From Bacteroidota bacterium (GTDB taxonomy: Bacteria; Bacteroidota; Bacteroidia; Chitinophagales; Chitinophagaceae): a stretch of DNA of 64,000 nucleotides. Where the stretch lies: NCBI GenBank assembly GCA_947460595.1, contig CANHGS010000011.1, positions 47,940 through 111,939 of the forward strand, read 5' to 3'. The notes beneath the pieces are model-generated. The model did no database searches, was not told where the DNA came from, and saw only the letters and a program-made list of their open reading frames with translations. Positions 17,753-27,694 of this stretch are shown here, piece by piece (the stretch's first letter is position 1; each line of letters starts with the position of its first letter). A program made the position numbers and the translations under genes.

Positions 17753-20700
17753 TTATTTGTCCTTAGATTCACCTTCGTGCAATTCAATAGTGTACATACC
17801 TTCTTCGTGTTCATGATCACCACAGCTTAACAGAATCTGCCAGCTTGGTTCTGCTGGCCTAACTGCACCGGGTCCACCTGTTCTTTTTTCACCAATCATT
17901 TTCTGCGTCAAGCGGAATCTTTCTGCTTGAATTTTCTTGCGTTGTTCTAAGTCCTTTACACGATCCCAATAAACAATCCCATCAACAATGGTTTTTTCAG
18001 ACTTGGCATAGATGCTCAAAGGATTGTTGCTCCACACAACTATGTCTGCATCTTTACCCACTTTAATGCTACCTACTTTATCAGCAACGTGTAAGGCTTT
18101 TGCAGGATTCAATGTTACCATCTTCAAAGCTTCTTCTTCTGTAACACCACCATAGCGTACAATCTTACCAGCTTCCTGATTCAATCTACGCGCCATTTCT
18201 GCGTCATCAGAATTGATACAAACATTCAAACCAACTTTCTGCATAATAGCAGCGTTGTATGCAATGGCGTCGGTTACTTCTACTTTATAATAGAACCAAT
18301 CAGAGAATGTAGAAGCTGTAGCTCCATGTAATTTCATTTTATCGGCAACTTTATATCCTTCTAAGATATGCGTGAACGTATTAAAGGTTACACCATATTT
18401 ATCTCCAACACGCATAGCGGCCGTAATTTCACTTTGCACATAAGAGTGACAAGTAATAAAACGCTTTTTATTTAGAATTTCTACTAAGGCATCCAACTCT
18501 AAATCTCTTCTAGTTTTAGGATCTAGTTTAATGGCTTTTTCATAATCTTTTGCACGAGCAAATGCGTCGTTCAAAACTTCAGCCACTCCCATCCTGGTGT
18601 CAGGGAAACGATTATTACCTTGAGTGGCGGTTGTACGTTTTACATTTTCTCCCAAGGCAAATTTGATAAAACCATCAGCGCCTTTGAATTTTAAATCTTC
18701 ATCATTTGCACCCCAACGCAATTTGATTAATTGTGTTTGACCACCAATGGTATTGGCGGAACCGTGAAGGATATGAGAAGAGGTAACACCACCACTTAAT
18801 TGCCTATAGATATTAATGTCTTCAGGATTTAAGTTATCAGCAATACGCGCTTCAGAAGTAACAGACTGACCACCTTCATTAATAGAAGCAGCTGCAATAT
18901 GTGAGTGTTCATCAATGATACCTGCGGTAACATGCTTACCAGTACCATCAATTATTGTAGCACCATCAGCAGAAATGCTTTTACCTACCTTAGCTATCTT
19001 ACCATCTTTTAACAAGACGTCTGTGTTTTCTAATCTGCCTTCTTTTTCATTGGTCCAAACAGTAGCATTTTTAATCAAGATAGTTTCTTGTTTTGGAGCT
19101 TCTTCCCAACCATATCCATCAAAAGGAAAAGTCACTTTGGCCAAGCGCTGGTTACCAGCCCTTCTTCTTTGAGCAGAATCTGTATTAGCAGCCAAATAAA
19201 CACTGTCTAATTTAGCAGACCAGGTTAGTTTATTACCAGCAGTATCTTCACCAGTACCACTCCAGTAGTTGCCATTAGAAACACCACTCAATCTATATTG
19301 TGTTGTAGCAGCGCCGCCACCAAATCCACCGCGGCCACCACCAAATCCGCCAGCACCGGGTGCCCCACCAGCAGCAGGAGCTTGTGGTCTTCTAGCAGCT
19401 ACAGGTGAGAAACTTAGTTTCACCATTTTGCCGTCATGCGTGAATTTACCAGTTAAGGTATCTTTTCCAATGACGTTAGCAGTGCTTGCATTTTTTACAT
19501 CCAATGCATATTTAATTGGACCAGCCACTGTGTTAATGGTCAAAGTATAATTGCCTTTTACCTCAGACCAAGCGTCCTCTTTTACTGCATATTTTTCACC
19601 AGCAATCCAATTGTGCAACAGGTTTGTAGTAGCAGCAAAAACGGGTCCAGAAGTAATAATGAAATTGGCTTGTTTCCCCATTTCTAAACTACCTACTTTG
19701 TCATACACACCTAATATAGTTGCAGGAGTTTTGGTTAAAGCATCTAAAGCTTTTGTTTCAGATAAACCCATTTCAATTGCTTTACGCAAATTTGCCAAAA
19801 ATGATTTTTGGTCACGCAAATCTGATACGGTTAAACAAAAAGGAATATTAGCTTTTTCAAAAGCCGCTGGATTGCTTGGAGCTAATTCCCAGTGCTTCAT
19901 ATCACCTAAAGAAACCGCACGTGCATCATTAGGGTCTTCTACGTCCATGGCTTGGGGAAAATTCAAACCAATTACGTAAGTTGCTTTTGTTGCAGCAATT
20001 TCTTTGATTCGTTGGTATTCATTACCACCACCTTTGATAATATATTGTACTCCAAATTCGTCACCAATTCTATCGGCACGAACATCGTTCCATTTGTCAT
20101 CGGCCTCAAAAAACTGAGGTAAAGCTTGGTTATCGTTCCAGGCTTGTAAACTCAAGTTCAGTCCTTCTTTGCTTGGTTTGTTTTTATACCACTGTGCGTC
20201 TAAATAGGTTTGTCGCAATAGCGCGATAGAACCCATGATGCTACCTGGATAAGATTGGCTAGAAGTTCCCTTACTCAAAGAATAGTGAGCCGATGCTTTT
20301 TCTTTTAGGATCACCATATTTTCTTTTTCATTAGCCAAAGAAACTACGGCACCCGTTCCACGGGCAATCCCGTCTTTCACGTGCGTCAAAACTGCACCAA
20401 AACCAAGGTCTCTTAAACCTTTGGCTTTACTATCGTCTACTACAAATTGTCTTACCGCATCTACTTCTGGGTGAACCGCTTGGTTCCAACCATAAGCACC
20501 CTTGGTATTACTGGTTAACTGAGCAGGACCTCCAAAGTTGAATCCACCTGCCGTTCTTTGTGCAGCAGCAATTCCATAATCACTATAGATATCTATAAAG
20601 GAGGGATAGATATATTTATTTTTACAATCAACCACAATGGCGTCTTTTGGTATAGTCACCCCAGCACCTAGTGCTATTATCTTCCCATCTCTAATGACCA

Positions 20701-20866
20701 ATACTGCATTGGATATAGTTGTTTGGGCGTCTTTTACAATAGTTGCATTGGTAAATGCATAACAGCCGTCCCGTTTGTCGGCTACGCCGTTAACCGGAAA
20801 GCTTTCCTGAGCCTGTAGCAATGATGCAAACAGTAACCCAGAAAACAATAGTTTTAGTTTTCTCAT
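17753..20866 (-). CDS. Large exported protein with two amidohydrolase domains
   Basis: A 1037-residue secreted protein (signal peptide 1-19) built from two amidohydrolase modules. The N-terminal module (about 25-435) has the strand YIYPSFIDIYSDYG where the HxH motif should be, so it looks non-catalytic. The C-terminal module (about 600-1000) keeps GIIDEHSHIAAA with HSH, a His in TCHSYVQSEI and an Asp in CINSDDAEM, so it may be the active half. Between them sits a beta linker with a Gly-rich stretch (about 498-520). The C-terminus is charged. The substrate could be a peptide-like or cyclic amide. It precedes the smaller paralogue at 16410, so the two may work as one periplasmic complex; that is inference. 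Confidence 0.85.
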   Translation of the reverse strand: MRKLKLLFSGLLFASLLQAQESFPVNGVADKRDGCYAFTNATIVKDAQTTISNAVLVIRDGKIIALGAGVTIPKDAIVVDCKNKYIYPSFIDIYSDYGIAAAQRTAGGFNFGGPAQLTSNTKGAYGWNQAVHPEVDAVRQFVVDDSKAKGLRDLGFGAVLTHVKDGIARGTGAVVSLANEKENMVILKEKASAHYSLSKGTSSQSYPGSIMGSIALLRQTYLDAQWYKNKPSKEGLNLSLQAWNDNQALPQFFEADDKWNDVRADRIGDEFGVQYIIKGGGNEYQRIKEIAATKATYVIGLNFPQAMDVEDPNDARAVSLGDMKHWELAPSNPAAFEKANIPFCLTVSDLRDQKSFLANLRKAIEMGLSETKALDALTKTPATILGVYDKVGSLEMGKQANFIITSGPVFAATTNLLHNWIAGEKYAVKEDAWSEVKGNYTLTINTVAGPIKYALDVKNASTANVIGKDTLTGKFTHDGKMVKLSFSPVAARRPQAPAAGGAPGAGGFGGGRGGFGGGAATTQYRLSGVSNGNYWSGTGEDTAGNKLTWSAKLDSVYLAANTDSAQRRRAGNQRLAKVTFPFDGYGWEEAPKQETILIKNATVWTNEKEGRLENTDVLLKDGKIAKVGKSISADGATIIDGTGKHVTAGIIDEHSHIAAASINEGGQSVTSEARIADNLNPEDINIYRQLSGGVTSSHILHGSANTIGGQTQLIKLRWGANDEDLKFKGADGFIKFALGENVKRTTATQGNNRFPDTRMGVAEVLNDAFARAKDYEKAIKLDPKTRRDLELDALVEILNKKRFITCHSYVQSEITAAMRVGDKYGVTFNTFTHILEGYKVADKMKLHGATASTFSDWFYYKVEVTDAIAYNAAIMQKVGLNVCINSDDAEMARRLNQEAGKIVRYGGVTEEEALKMVTLNPAKALHVADKVGSIKVGKDADIVVWSNNPLSIYAKSEKTIVDGIVYWDRVKDLEQRKKIQAERFRLTQKMIGEKRTGGPGAVRPAEPSWQILLSCGDHEHEEGMYTIELHEGESKDK

Positions 20867-20968
20867 GTTTGTTTGGTTTTGGAACTTCTTAAATGTAGTA
20901 ATTAATGTGTTAGAAGGCTAAACAGGGTTTTAAATAATGATGAATGGTTGAAACGCGTTTGTACGCCT

Positions 20969-22060
20969 CTATTTAGTTACCAACGCATTTGTTTTCTTGA
21001 TAAAATCAATTACTCCGTTCATATATATCTTTTGATCATCCCACATTGATAAGTGTGAACCATTTGGACAATACAAATAAGAGCCGTTTTTGACTTGCTT
21101 GCTCATCCATTCCATATGTTCAGGATCCATGGTGTCATGCTTGGCTCCTACCATCAAGGTTGGCACGGTAATTTTTGGGAGGTCTTTTTTGATATCCCAA
21201 TTCAATAATCTTCCCCCTACCTTAAATTCACTAGGACCCTGCATCATCACATAAATGGTTTCGTTCACGTGTTTAAATGCGCGGGCAACAGGGTCTGGCA
21301 ATTCGGGAAGACGACACAAATGTTTGTTGTAATATTCGTCATTTACTAACTGTACATAAACAGGGTCTTTGAATTGACCCTTATTCTCAAATGCTTCTAA
21401 ACTATCAATCAGGGTAAGTCGCATTTGTTTTCTCAAAACGGCATTATATGCGGCATAGTCAGGAATACTAGCCATCATATTACAAATCATTAATCCCTTC
21501 AAATTTTTTTGGTACTTGAGTGCATATTCCATGGCCAGTATACCGCCCCATGAATTGCCTAGTAAGTAGAAATTATCCTTGTCTAGTTTCAGCGCTTTTC
21601 TTACTTGTTCCACTTCTTCTACAAATCGTTCGGTAACCCATAAACTACTGTCTGTTGGTTGGTCACTATAATAAGAACCCAATTGATCATATTCTATCAT
21701 TTCAAAACCCTCTTTTGGAAAGAAGCTTTCAAAACATTCCATGTACTCATGGGTCATGGCTGGGCCACCGTGTAAAAGCAATATTTTGGTGGTTGGGTTG
21801 TTACCAATTCTTTTGGTCCACACTTTAAATTTACCAATAGGTGTTTCTATAGGTATCATTTTAATTCCCGCATATTGAACACCTGTGTCCACCGGATCAA
21901 AATACCCGCTGTTGGCCGATGGCTGATTTTCCTTGCAAGAACTTAAGTAACCAACACCACCTACTATCAGGAACAATGCCAGCAAAGTTTTCCATTGTTT
22001 AAGATTTCTTTGTTTTTTCTGGTTCTTTATCTGATTTTCTAAACCGTTTGAATGGATCAT
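20969..22060 (-). CDS. Proline iminopeptidase-like alpha/beta hydrolase lipoprotein
   Basis: An exported alpha/beta hydrolase of about 363 residues, ending at 20969. A hydrophobic segment TLLALFLIVGGVGY is followed by the lipobox LSSC, so it should be a lipoprotein. HGGP (oxyanion loop), the nucleophile elbow GNSWGG, the acid in VGAKHDTMDPE and the His in CPNGSHLSMWDD match proline iminopeptidases, which release N-terminal proline from peptides. The start is uncertain: Met codons at 22111, 22087 and 22060 are possible, and all overlap the 3' end of the AsmA-like gene. I chose the shortest, although it still has a long positively charged n-region. The tight overlap implies coupling with the AsmA-like gene. 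Confidence 0.8.
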   Translation of the reverse strand: MIHSNGLENQIKNQKKQRNLKQWKTLLALFLIVGGVGYLSSCKENQPSANSGYFDPVDTGVQYAGIKMIPIETPIGKFKVWTKRIGNNPTTKILLLHGGPAMTHEYMECFESFFPKEGFEMIEYDQLGSYYSDQPTDSSLWVTERFVEEVEQVRKALKLDKDNFYLLGNSWGGILAMEYALKYQKNLKGLMICNMMASIPDYAAYNAVLRKQMRLTLIDSLEAFENKGQFKDPVYVQLVNDEYYNKHLCRLPELPDPVARAFKHVNETIYVMMQGPSEFKVGGRLLNWDIKKDLPKITVPTLMVGAKHDTMDPEHMEWMSKQVKNGSYLYCPNGSHLSMWDDQKIYMNGVIDFIKKTNALVTK

Positions 22061-24470
22061 ATTTGATTTTGATTTTTCCTGTTTCATCTGTCTTTGCTCT
22101 GATAAAAACACTCATGCCTCCACTTTTTCCTGTACCCGTATTTTCGGGTTTATATTCCTTATTCCTATTTTTTAAATTATTCAAAGGAACCTGAATGCTA
22201 ATGTCGGTTTCTTTTTTGGAGTGCGTACCCTCTACGTATAAGGACAGGACAGAGGAATTAATTTCCATTCTGTTAATGGTAATCAACCCCTTTTGAAAAT
22301 TAATATCGTCTTTAATTTCTGCAAAACGGACATCTGTCATGTCTCTATTTTTGAACAGAAAAGTTTTGATATTGACCAGCGGTTCAAAATTAATTAATGC
22401 ACCATCTTTAATAGAAAAGTTGGCTTTTCCATTCAAGGTATTCATATCAAATTGTCCATTGGGTTTCATGTTCAAAGACAGATTGCTTTTTAAACTCAAC
22501 AAGCCCTTTAGGTTTTTATGAGTTGGTGTTGACATACCAAAATTGTCAAACTCTCTCCATACTCTATCGGCTTCTACGTTATTCATTTCTATGTTTGAAT
22601 TAAGCGTAAATACATTAGGTCTGGTTTCTCTTACTGTTGCACTAACACTAATATTTCCTTTTCCATGAACCAAGGATGTTTTCTTCAAATTCCAGGATAC
22701 ATCATCTACCAACATTTCTGCTTTTAAATTATTTGCTTCAAAATCTTTGTATTTGATTTTACCCGCATTTATTTTAATAGACATTTTGCCGTTAGACAAT
22801 AGGTGTTCCATTCTCTGAATGGTTTTACTGAAACCACCAGACTGCCTTTTGGTTTTTTTCTTTGTAACAGGAAACTTTCTAGAAACCACACTACTCAACT
22901 GATTGATATTAATTACCGGAGCTGAAATTTTTAAATCTAATTCCACCCCGTTTGGATTATCACCAACTAGTGCCACTACATTTTTTGCTCTTGCTTGTAC
23001 GGTAATTGGATTACCTGCTACATTACATTGGAGCGTGTCTAAATAAATATCGGTATTGTCTATTTTTATTTTTGTGGCACAATTGGTTAATCTGGCATTT
23101 GATCCACTCAAGTTGATGGTTCCATTTTTCAAAGTGATTAATCCTTTTACACTTGCATTGTTCCTATTAATGTTTTCTATTGGGCCCTCATACATCAAAT
23201 CCAATAAACCCTCACCATTAGATAGTGTAAAAGCATCTGTTTGCAAAAACTCATCCAATCCATATAAAGAAAATTTTGACCGAAGGTCTGCGCTTATATG
23301 AGGGTGGTTTAAATTGATAATTAAGATATCATCTGAATGAATGGGCAGTCCTAAATACTTTGCATCTAAATTTTGTACAACTACTTCAGAGTTTTCGTCT
23401 GTTCTTTCTGATCCAACAACTACTTCGTTTAAATAGTATCCATTAAAACTGGCAGAGTCAAATGACATTACTGGTGTCTTAAGTGAAGCATTCTTGGTTT
23501 CAAAAGCCGCTTTAATATATGGATCACCACCACCAACCAAAGAACCTTTGATTACAGTATGAACATTTAGTGGGGCACCAACATCAGCAAGTCCTATACT
23601 TTTAGCAATTTTTTTGGTCAATAAGGTTTTTGCAAAATCAAGCTTGATTTCTTTGGTAGTGATGTCAAGATCAAATGTTTGTTGCTTACCAAAATGAAAA
23701 CCACCTTTAAATACAAAGGGTTGTTTTGAAATATTGATAATCATGCTATCAAATAATAGTGCCGGTGTCTTGGTATTGAATTTTAAATCCCATTCTCCTT
23801 CAAATAAATGATTTTGTACAAAAGACCCTTTGGTTGTTTTAAAACTAAATGACTTAATTAGAATGTTTGAATTTGTTTTTAAATATAAAATGGTATCTAT
23901 TTGTTTATTTTTAACCAAGAATTCATTGATCTGAAAATTAAATAATTTTAAATTCTTCTGATCATTAATGATTACGTTAAAATCATGGATGGCTATATTG
24001 TCCAAAATATTATTGAATTCAGATTCTTTTTTGGCAGTTTTCTTTTTACCATCCCCCTTTAATAAATAGGCATTACTATAACCACTAGTATCAGTGAATA
24101 TATAAAACCCACCCTTTTCAATTCTTAATTTATTCAATGATACCTTGAGCAGCATTAATTTTAAAGGATTTACTCTTAAGTAAATTCCTTCTGCTTGTAC
24201 CAATGGGTGTTGGTGTTTTTGATAAAGGGAATCGGTTATTTTTAATTCTTCTAAGGAGATAGTTAAATAGGGAAAGTTTTTAAACATGGATACACCCACT
24301 TTTTTGATTTCTATTTTTCCAGCAATCTTTTCACTGATTTTTGCAGTAGCATCTGCAATGAGTTTTGCTTTATTGTTACCTACATAAATCTTAAGTACTA
24401 ATAACAATATAATCAGAAGAGCGAATAATCCCCCTATTACCCCAAGAGTCCATTTTATATATTTATTCAA
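21999..24470 (-). CDS. AsmA-like C-terminal region protein (envelope biogenesis)
   Basis: An 823-residue protein anchored by one N-terminal transmembrane segment (about 8-29, LGVIGGLFALLIILLLVLKIYV). The rest is a long series of beta strands, with the AsmA family's N-terminal block GKIEIKKVGVSMFKNFPYLTISLEEL at about 50-75 and the C-terminal AsmA_2 region at about 560-800 (KGKANFSIKDGALINFEPL-like residues, then DISIQVPLNNLK). AsmA/TamB-type proteins bridge inner and outer membrane and are implicated in lipid transport and outer-membrane protein quality. The tail is basic (KRFRKSDKEPEKTKKS). The downstream hydrolase gene overlaps its 3' end. Confidence 0.8.
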   Translation of the reverse strand: MNKYIKWTLGVIGGLFALLIILLLVLKIYVGNNKAKLIADATAKISEKIAGKIEIKKVGVSMFKNFPYLTISLEELKITDSLYQKHQHPLVQAEGIYLRVNPLKLMLLKVSLNKLRIEKGGFYIFTDTSGYSNAYLLKGDGKKKTAKKESEFNNILDNIAIHDFNVIINDQKNLKLFNFQINEFLVKNKQIDTILYLKTNSNILIKSFSFKTTKGSFVQNHLFEGEWDLKFNTKTPALLFDSMIINISKQPFVFKGGFHFGKQQTFDLDITTKEIKLDFAKTLLTKKIAKSIGLADVGAPLNVHTVIKGSLVGGGDPYIKAAFETKNASLKTPVMSFDSASFNGYYLNEVVVGSERTDENSEVVVQNLDAKYLGLPIHSDDILIINLNHPHISADLRSKFSLYGLDEFLQTDAFTLSNGEGLLDLMYEGPIENINRNNASVKGLITLKNGTINLSGSNARLTNCATKIKIDNTDIYLDTLQCNVAGNPITVQARAKNVVALVGDNPNGVELDLKISAPVININQLSSVVSRKFPVTKKKTKRQSGGFSKTIQRMEHLLSNGKMSIKINAGKIKYKDFEANNLKAEMLVDDVSWNLKKTSLVHGKGNISVSATVRETRPNVFTLNSNIEMNNVEADRVWREFDNFGMSTPTHKNLKGLLSLKSNLSLNMKPNGQFDMNTLNGKANFSIKDGALINFEPLVNIKTFLFKNRDMTDVRFAEIKDDINFQKGLITINRMEINSSVLSLYVEGTHSKKETDISIQVPLNNLKNRNKEYKPENTGTGKSGGMSVFIRAKTDETGKIKIKYDPFKRFRKSDKEPEKTKKS

Positions 24471-24512
24471 ATCAGCAAGTTTGCTCTAAGTTAATAAACT
24501 AAGTATTATAAT

Positions 24513-26381
24513 TTACCTTCCCATGTATACCATCAGGATCTGAACATCGCTTGGATTTACGCCACTTATGCGACTAGCCTGTCCAAGTGTCCTGGGTTTA
24601 ATTTTTTTGAATTTCTGTAAAGCTTCATTAGAGATGGCTGTTATAGAATCATAATTAAAACTGTCAGGAATTATCAAATCTTCTAAAGCACTCATTTTAG
24701 TAGCAATCTCATTTTCCTTTTCAATGTATCGTTCGTACTTGATTTGTATTTCTGATTGTTCTAGAGAATCCACATTGCACCAAGAAAGTGCCTCAGCTAA
24801 ACCAGTGTCATGTGCCATCATTGATGTTAGATCTACACTGGGTCTTAAAAGTATTTTAGCTGCGCGCTGTTTTTCTGTTAGGCTGGCTGATCCAATTGTT
24901 TCAAAAAAAGGATTCATACCCGCCGGTTCAATATTATAATTATTTAATATATGTTTAATCTTATCTACATTACTAGTCTTGGCCTGAACCTTCTGCTTTC
25001 TTTCTTCCGATGCCAATCCCAGATTAAAACTTCTCTCGGTTAGTCTAAGGTCAGCGTTGTCTTGACGCAAGAGTGTTCTGAATTCAGCACGGCTGGTAAA
25101 CATTCTATAGGGCTCGTCCGTTCCCTTGCTTATTAAGTCATCAATCAAAACACCAATATAAGCCTCGCTCCTTTTGAGAATAAAGGGTTCTAAGTTCTTA
25201 GCTTTTTGGTGAGCATTTATTCCCGCCATTAAACCTTGACAAGCGGCTTCTTCATAACCCGTGGTGCCATTAATTTGACCTGCAAAAAACAAGTTGGGTA
25301 TTTGCTTGGTTTCCAGTGAATAAGTTAATTGAGTAGGTGGAAAAAAATCATACTCAATGGCATACCCCGGACGGAAGATTCTACAGTTTTCAAAACCAGG
25401 AATCATGCGCAAAGCCTGGTGCTGTACTTCCTCCGGTAAACTGGTAGAAAATCCATTTACATAAATCTCCACCGTATTCCATCCCTCGGGTTCAACAAAA
25501 ATTTGATGACGATCCCTGTCTGCAAATCGATTGATCTTGTCTTCTATACTTGGGCAATACCTGGGGCCCACACCCTCTATTCTACCTTGGTACATGGGAC
25601 TTCGGTCAAAGCCCGTTTTTAAAATATCGTGAACCGTGTTGTTGGTATAGCTGATCCAACAAGATCTCTGGTCTTCCGGTTTAACACGTGGTACGTCTAA
25701 ATAAGAAAAACCAACCACCTCTTCATCACCCTTTTGCTCTTCCATATTGGAATAATCCAAACTTCTACCGTCTACTCTTGGAGGTGTTCCAGTCTTAAGT
25801 CTATCACTTTCAAAACCCAATGCCACTAGTTGCTCGGTAATTCCAGTAGCCGCTTTCTCCGCCACACGGCCACCGCCAAACCTTTTCTCACCAATATGAA
25901 TGACTCCATTTAAGAAGGTACCACTGGTAACTACTACAGATTTACTATTAATATGATGCCCCATACCCGTAACCACACCGGCTGCTCTACCATCTTTGAT
26001 GATGATGGATTGAACCATGTCTTGGTAAAAATCTACATTGGGTGTATTCTCCAACATCTCGCGCCACTTAGCAGCAAAGAGCATTCGGTCAGATTGAGCC
26101 CTTGGACTCCACATAGCTGGACCCTTACTCCTATTCAACATTCTAAACTGAATGGTAGACAGGTCTGTCACTATTCCACTATATCCACCCAAAGCATCAA
26201 TCTCGCGAACAATCTGGCCCTTGGCAATCCCACCCATAGCAGGATTACAACTCATTTGAGCAATGGTCTGCATGTTCATAGTTACCAATAATACTTTGGA
26301 ACCCAGGTTTGCCGCAGCCGCAGCCGCCTCACAACCCGCGTGCCCCGCACCCACTACTATCACATCGTAATCTGGAAACAT
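24513..26381 (-). CDS. mnmG: tRNA uridine-5-carboxymethylaminomethyl modification enzyme MnmG (GidA)
   Basis: A 622-residue FAD-binding protein, a standard length for MnmG. The dinucleotide-binding GAGHAGCEAA is at residues 11-20; the conserved SCNPAMGGIAKGQIVREIDALGG block follows, with Cys at about 45, then LKTGTPPRVD near 196, the CPSIEDK region, and C-terminal helices that bind MnmE. With MnmE it installs the cmnm5 group at wobble uridines of certain tRNAs. In many bacteria gidA lies close to the origin and to parS sites; here four parS-like palindromes lie 80-630 bases upstream. Confidence 0.97.
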   Translation of the reverse strand: MFPDYDVIVVGAGHAGCEAAAAAANLGSKVLLVTMNMQTIAQMSCNPAMGGIAKGQIVREIDALGGYSGIVTDLSTIQFRMLNRSKGPAMWSPRAQSDRMLFAAKWREMLENTPNVDFYQDMVQSIIIKDGRAAGVVTGMGHHINSKSVVVTSGTFLNGVIHIGEKRFGGGRVAEKAATGITEQLVALGFESDRLKTGTPPRVDGRSLDYSNMEEQKGDEEVVGFSYLDVPRVKPEDQRSCWISYTNNTVHDILKTGFDRSPMYQGRIEGVGPRYCPSIEDKINRFADRDRHQIFVEPEGWNTVEIYVNGFSTSLPEEVQHQALRMIPGFENCRIFRPGYAIEYDFFPPTQLTYSLETKQIPNLFFAGQINGTTGYEEAACQGLMAGINAHQKAKNLEPFILKRSEAYIGVLIDDLISKGTDEPYRMFTSRAEFRTLLRQDNADLRLTERSFNLGLASEERKQKVQAKTSNVDKIKHILNNYNIEPAGMNPFFETIGSASLTEKQRAAKILLRPSVDLTSMMAHDTGLAEALSWCNVDSLEQSEIQIKYERYIEKENEIATKMSALEDLIIPDSFNYDSITAISNEALQKFKKIKPRTLGQASRISGVNPSDVQILMVYMGR

Positions 26382-26460
26382 TGTTTTTATTTAAGTTGGC
26401 AAAGATAACCCCCATTCAATTCTGTTCCTATTAAACGAAATAACTAGTAGACTAGTATAA

Positions 26461-26476
26461 TGTTCCACGTGGAACT
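26461..26476. promoter_or_regulatory. parS: parS-like ParB-binding site 1
   Basis: TGTTCCACGTGGAACT matches the palindromic parS consensus TGTTnCACGTGnAACA at all but the last base. It is the site nearest to mnmG. Confidence 0.7.
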
Positions 26477-26576
26477 TTTTAGTTTGCCCAGGAGGGTTGT
26501 GTATATTGACGGTTCCGCGCCTTTTCCAGTACCCCCAACATAATTTAGACCCCCAATCCAACAACTATTTCATTTA

Positions 26577-26592
26577 TGTTTCACGTGGAACC
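26577..26592. promoter_or_regulatory. parS: parS-like ParB-binding site 2
   Basis: TGTTTCACGTGGAACC matches the parS consensus with the Bacillus-type TTTCACGTG left arm and one mismatch at the last base. Confidence 0.65.
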
Positions 26593-26929
26593 CTTTGTTT
26601 TACGCCCCCGTGGTTTAAACAAGTTCCTTTGCCGCCTGGTATTCTAAGCCAATTATTACCACACATCCAATATCCAATTCAGACCAATTCCACTGCAATC
26701 TATTGCTTTACCCTGCCGTTAGGGGGAAATTGACTTTAGGCGTACGATGATTAAACCCTGTTTGATTGATTACACACAAAAAATCTAAGAATCCATCTAC
26801 GTTACACCGGTTAACTAGCGCCTTTCTTTTTATCATACCACCGTTTTGCCGTCATTGGTTTAATGGTTAGGTCCAATTGACTAGGGGGATTCTTGAAAAA
26901 GTAAGGGCTTGTCTTATTTGGCGCTTAGG

Positions 26930-26945
26930 TGTTCCACGTGGAACC
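26930..26945. promoter_or_regulatory. parS: parS-like ParB-binding site 3
   Basis: TGTTCCACGTGGAACC contains the complete 14-bp palindrome GTTCCACGTGGAAC, with only the final base off consensus. Confidence 0.7.
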
Positions 26946-26993
26946 ATCCTAATCCCTGACATTCTGCAACTTATAGGGCCTAATCTGAATATT

Positions 26994-27009
26994 TGTTCCA
27001 CGTGGAACA
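26994..27009. promoter_or_regulatory. parS: parS-like ParB-binding site 4 (perfect palindrome)
   Basis: TGTTCCACGTGGAACA is a perfect 16-bp palindrome and a full match to the parS consensus. It ends 8 bases before the stop codon of the CAP-domain gene. Confidence 0.75.
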
Positions 27010-27017
27010 GAGGTTTT

Positions 27018-27686
27018 TTATTGCTGGTAGCAGGCAAAGTCCTGGCAGATATAGAAGGTTTCACCGGTTTTGGAGCGGGCGCCAAGGCCCAATTCGGTAA
27101 AAGAAGGAGTTAACAAGCATTTCCTATGACCAGTATCGGCCACACCAATATCTAAATACAATAAAACAAGGGCAAAAAGCATGTTGGATGGACCACTGGC
27201 CAAGTTCTCTGAAGCACATCTTTTGATTAAAATCTCTCGCATACGCTGGTCAAACTGCTTGCCATCGGCCGATTGGTGGTTGATCCTGCCTTGGTTCACA
27301 TTGTCTATCGCGTGTTTTTGGGCAGCTCCAATCAGGCTTTTGTTCAAGGAATAGAGCGGCAAAGTTCCGGCAGCGGCCAAATCCTTCTCCAAACTCTTGG
27401 CGTTAGACCCGTTTAGGTTAGGGAATTGTTTGATTATGGGTAGTACGCAACTATCCCAAAACTGTTTGGGATTGCTCCTGCTATAGTTCATCCAGTAGAA
27501 AAGTTCCTTTTCCGCACTGTTCAAGAGGTTGAAATAAGTATTGGTCCTGTTGAAACTATCTATCTGTTTTTGAAAACCCCTAGGAATAGGTATTGCTTTG
27601 ATATTGCTAATTTCTACTGATCCAATTTGAGTTTGGGCAAGGGGTATTAGGGGCAAGATCAAGAAAACAAGCAAGAACTGTTTCAA
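27018..27686 (-). CDS. Secreted CAP-domain (SCP/PR-1-like) protein
   Basis: A 222-residue exported protein with a signal peptide (1-19, FLLVFLILPLIPLAQT). The CAP domain covers about 60-220: an N-terminal helix with LFYWMNYSRSNP, the first His-containing stretch QKHAIDNVNQGRINHQS, the acidic ENLASG segment and the C-terminal TGHRKCLLTPSFTELGLG, which carries the second His. Bacterial CAP proteins are of uncertain activity. It overlaps nothing and is 8 bases upstream of the ybeY stop, so the two may be cotranscribed. Confidence 0.8.
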   Translation of the reverse strand: MKQFLLVFLILPLIPLAQTQIGSVEISNIKAIPIPRGFQKQIDSFNRTNTYFNLLNSAEKELFYWMNYSRSNPKQFWDSCVLPIIKQFPNLNGSNAKSLEKDLAAAGTLPLYSLNKSLIGAAQKHAIDNVNQGRINHQSADGKQFDQRMREILIKRCASENLASGPSNMLFALVLLYLDIGVADTGHRKCLLTPSFTELGLGARSKTGETFYICQDFACYQQ

Positions 27687-27694
27687 GGGTTGGC

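Larger units (their letters stand above)
26382..27017. other. Intergenic region containing a cluster of parS-like sites
   Basis: This 636-bp gap between the mnmG start and the CAP-protein stop shows no credible gene. Its content is dominated by four copies of the ParB-binding palindrome (separate entries at 26461, 26577, 26930 and 26994), with the mnmG promoter presumably at the left edge. The short open frames here are not supported by any recognisable motif. The arrangement suggests a chromosomal centromere. Confidence 0.6.

Noticed and set aside
26497..26733. 78-codon plus-strand frame in the parS-like region
   Set aside because: It overlaps parS-like sites, is Pro-rich without a motif, and the region looks non-coding.
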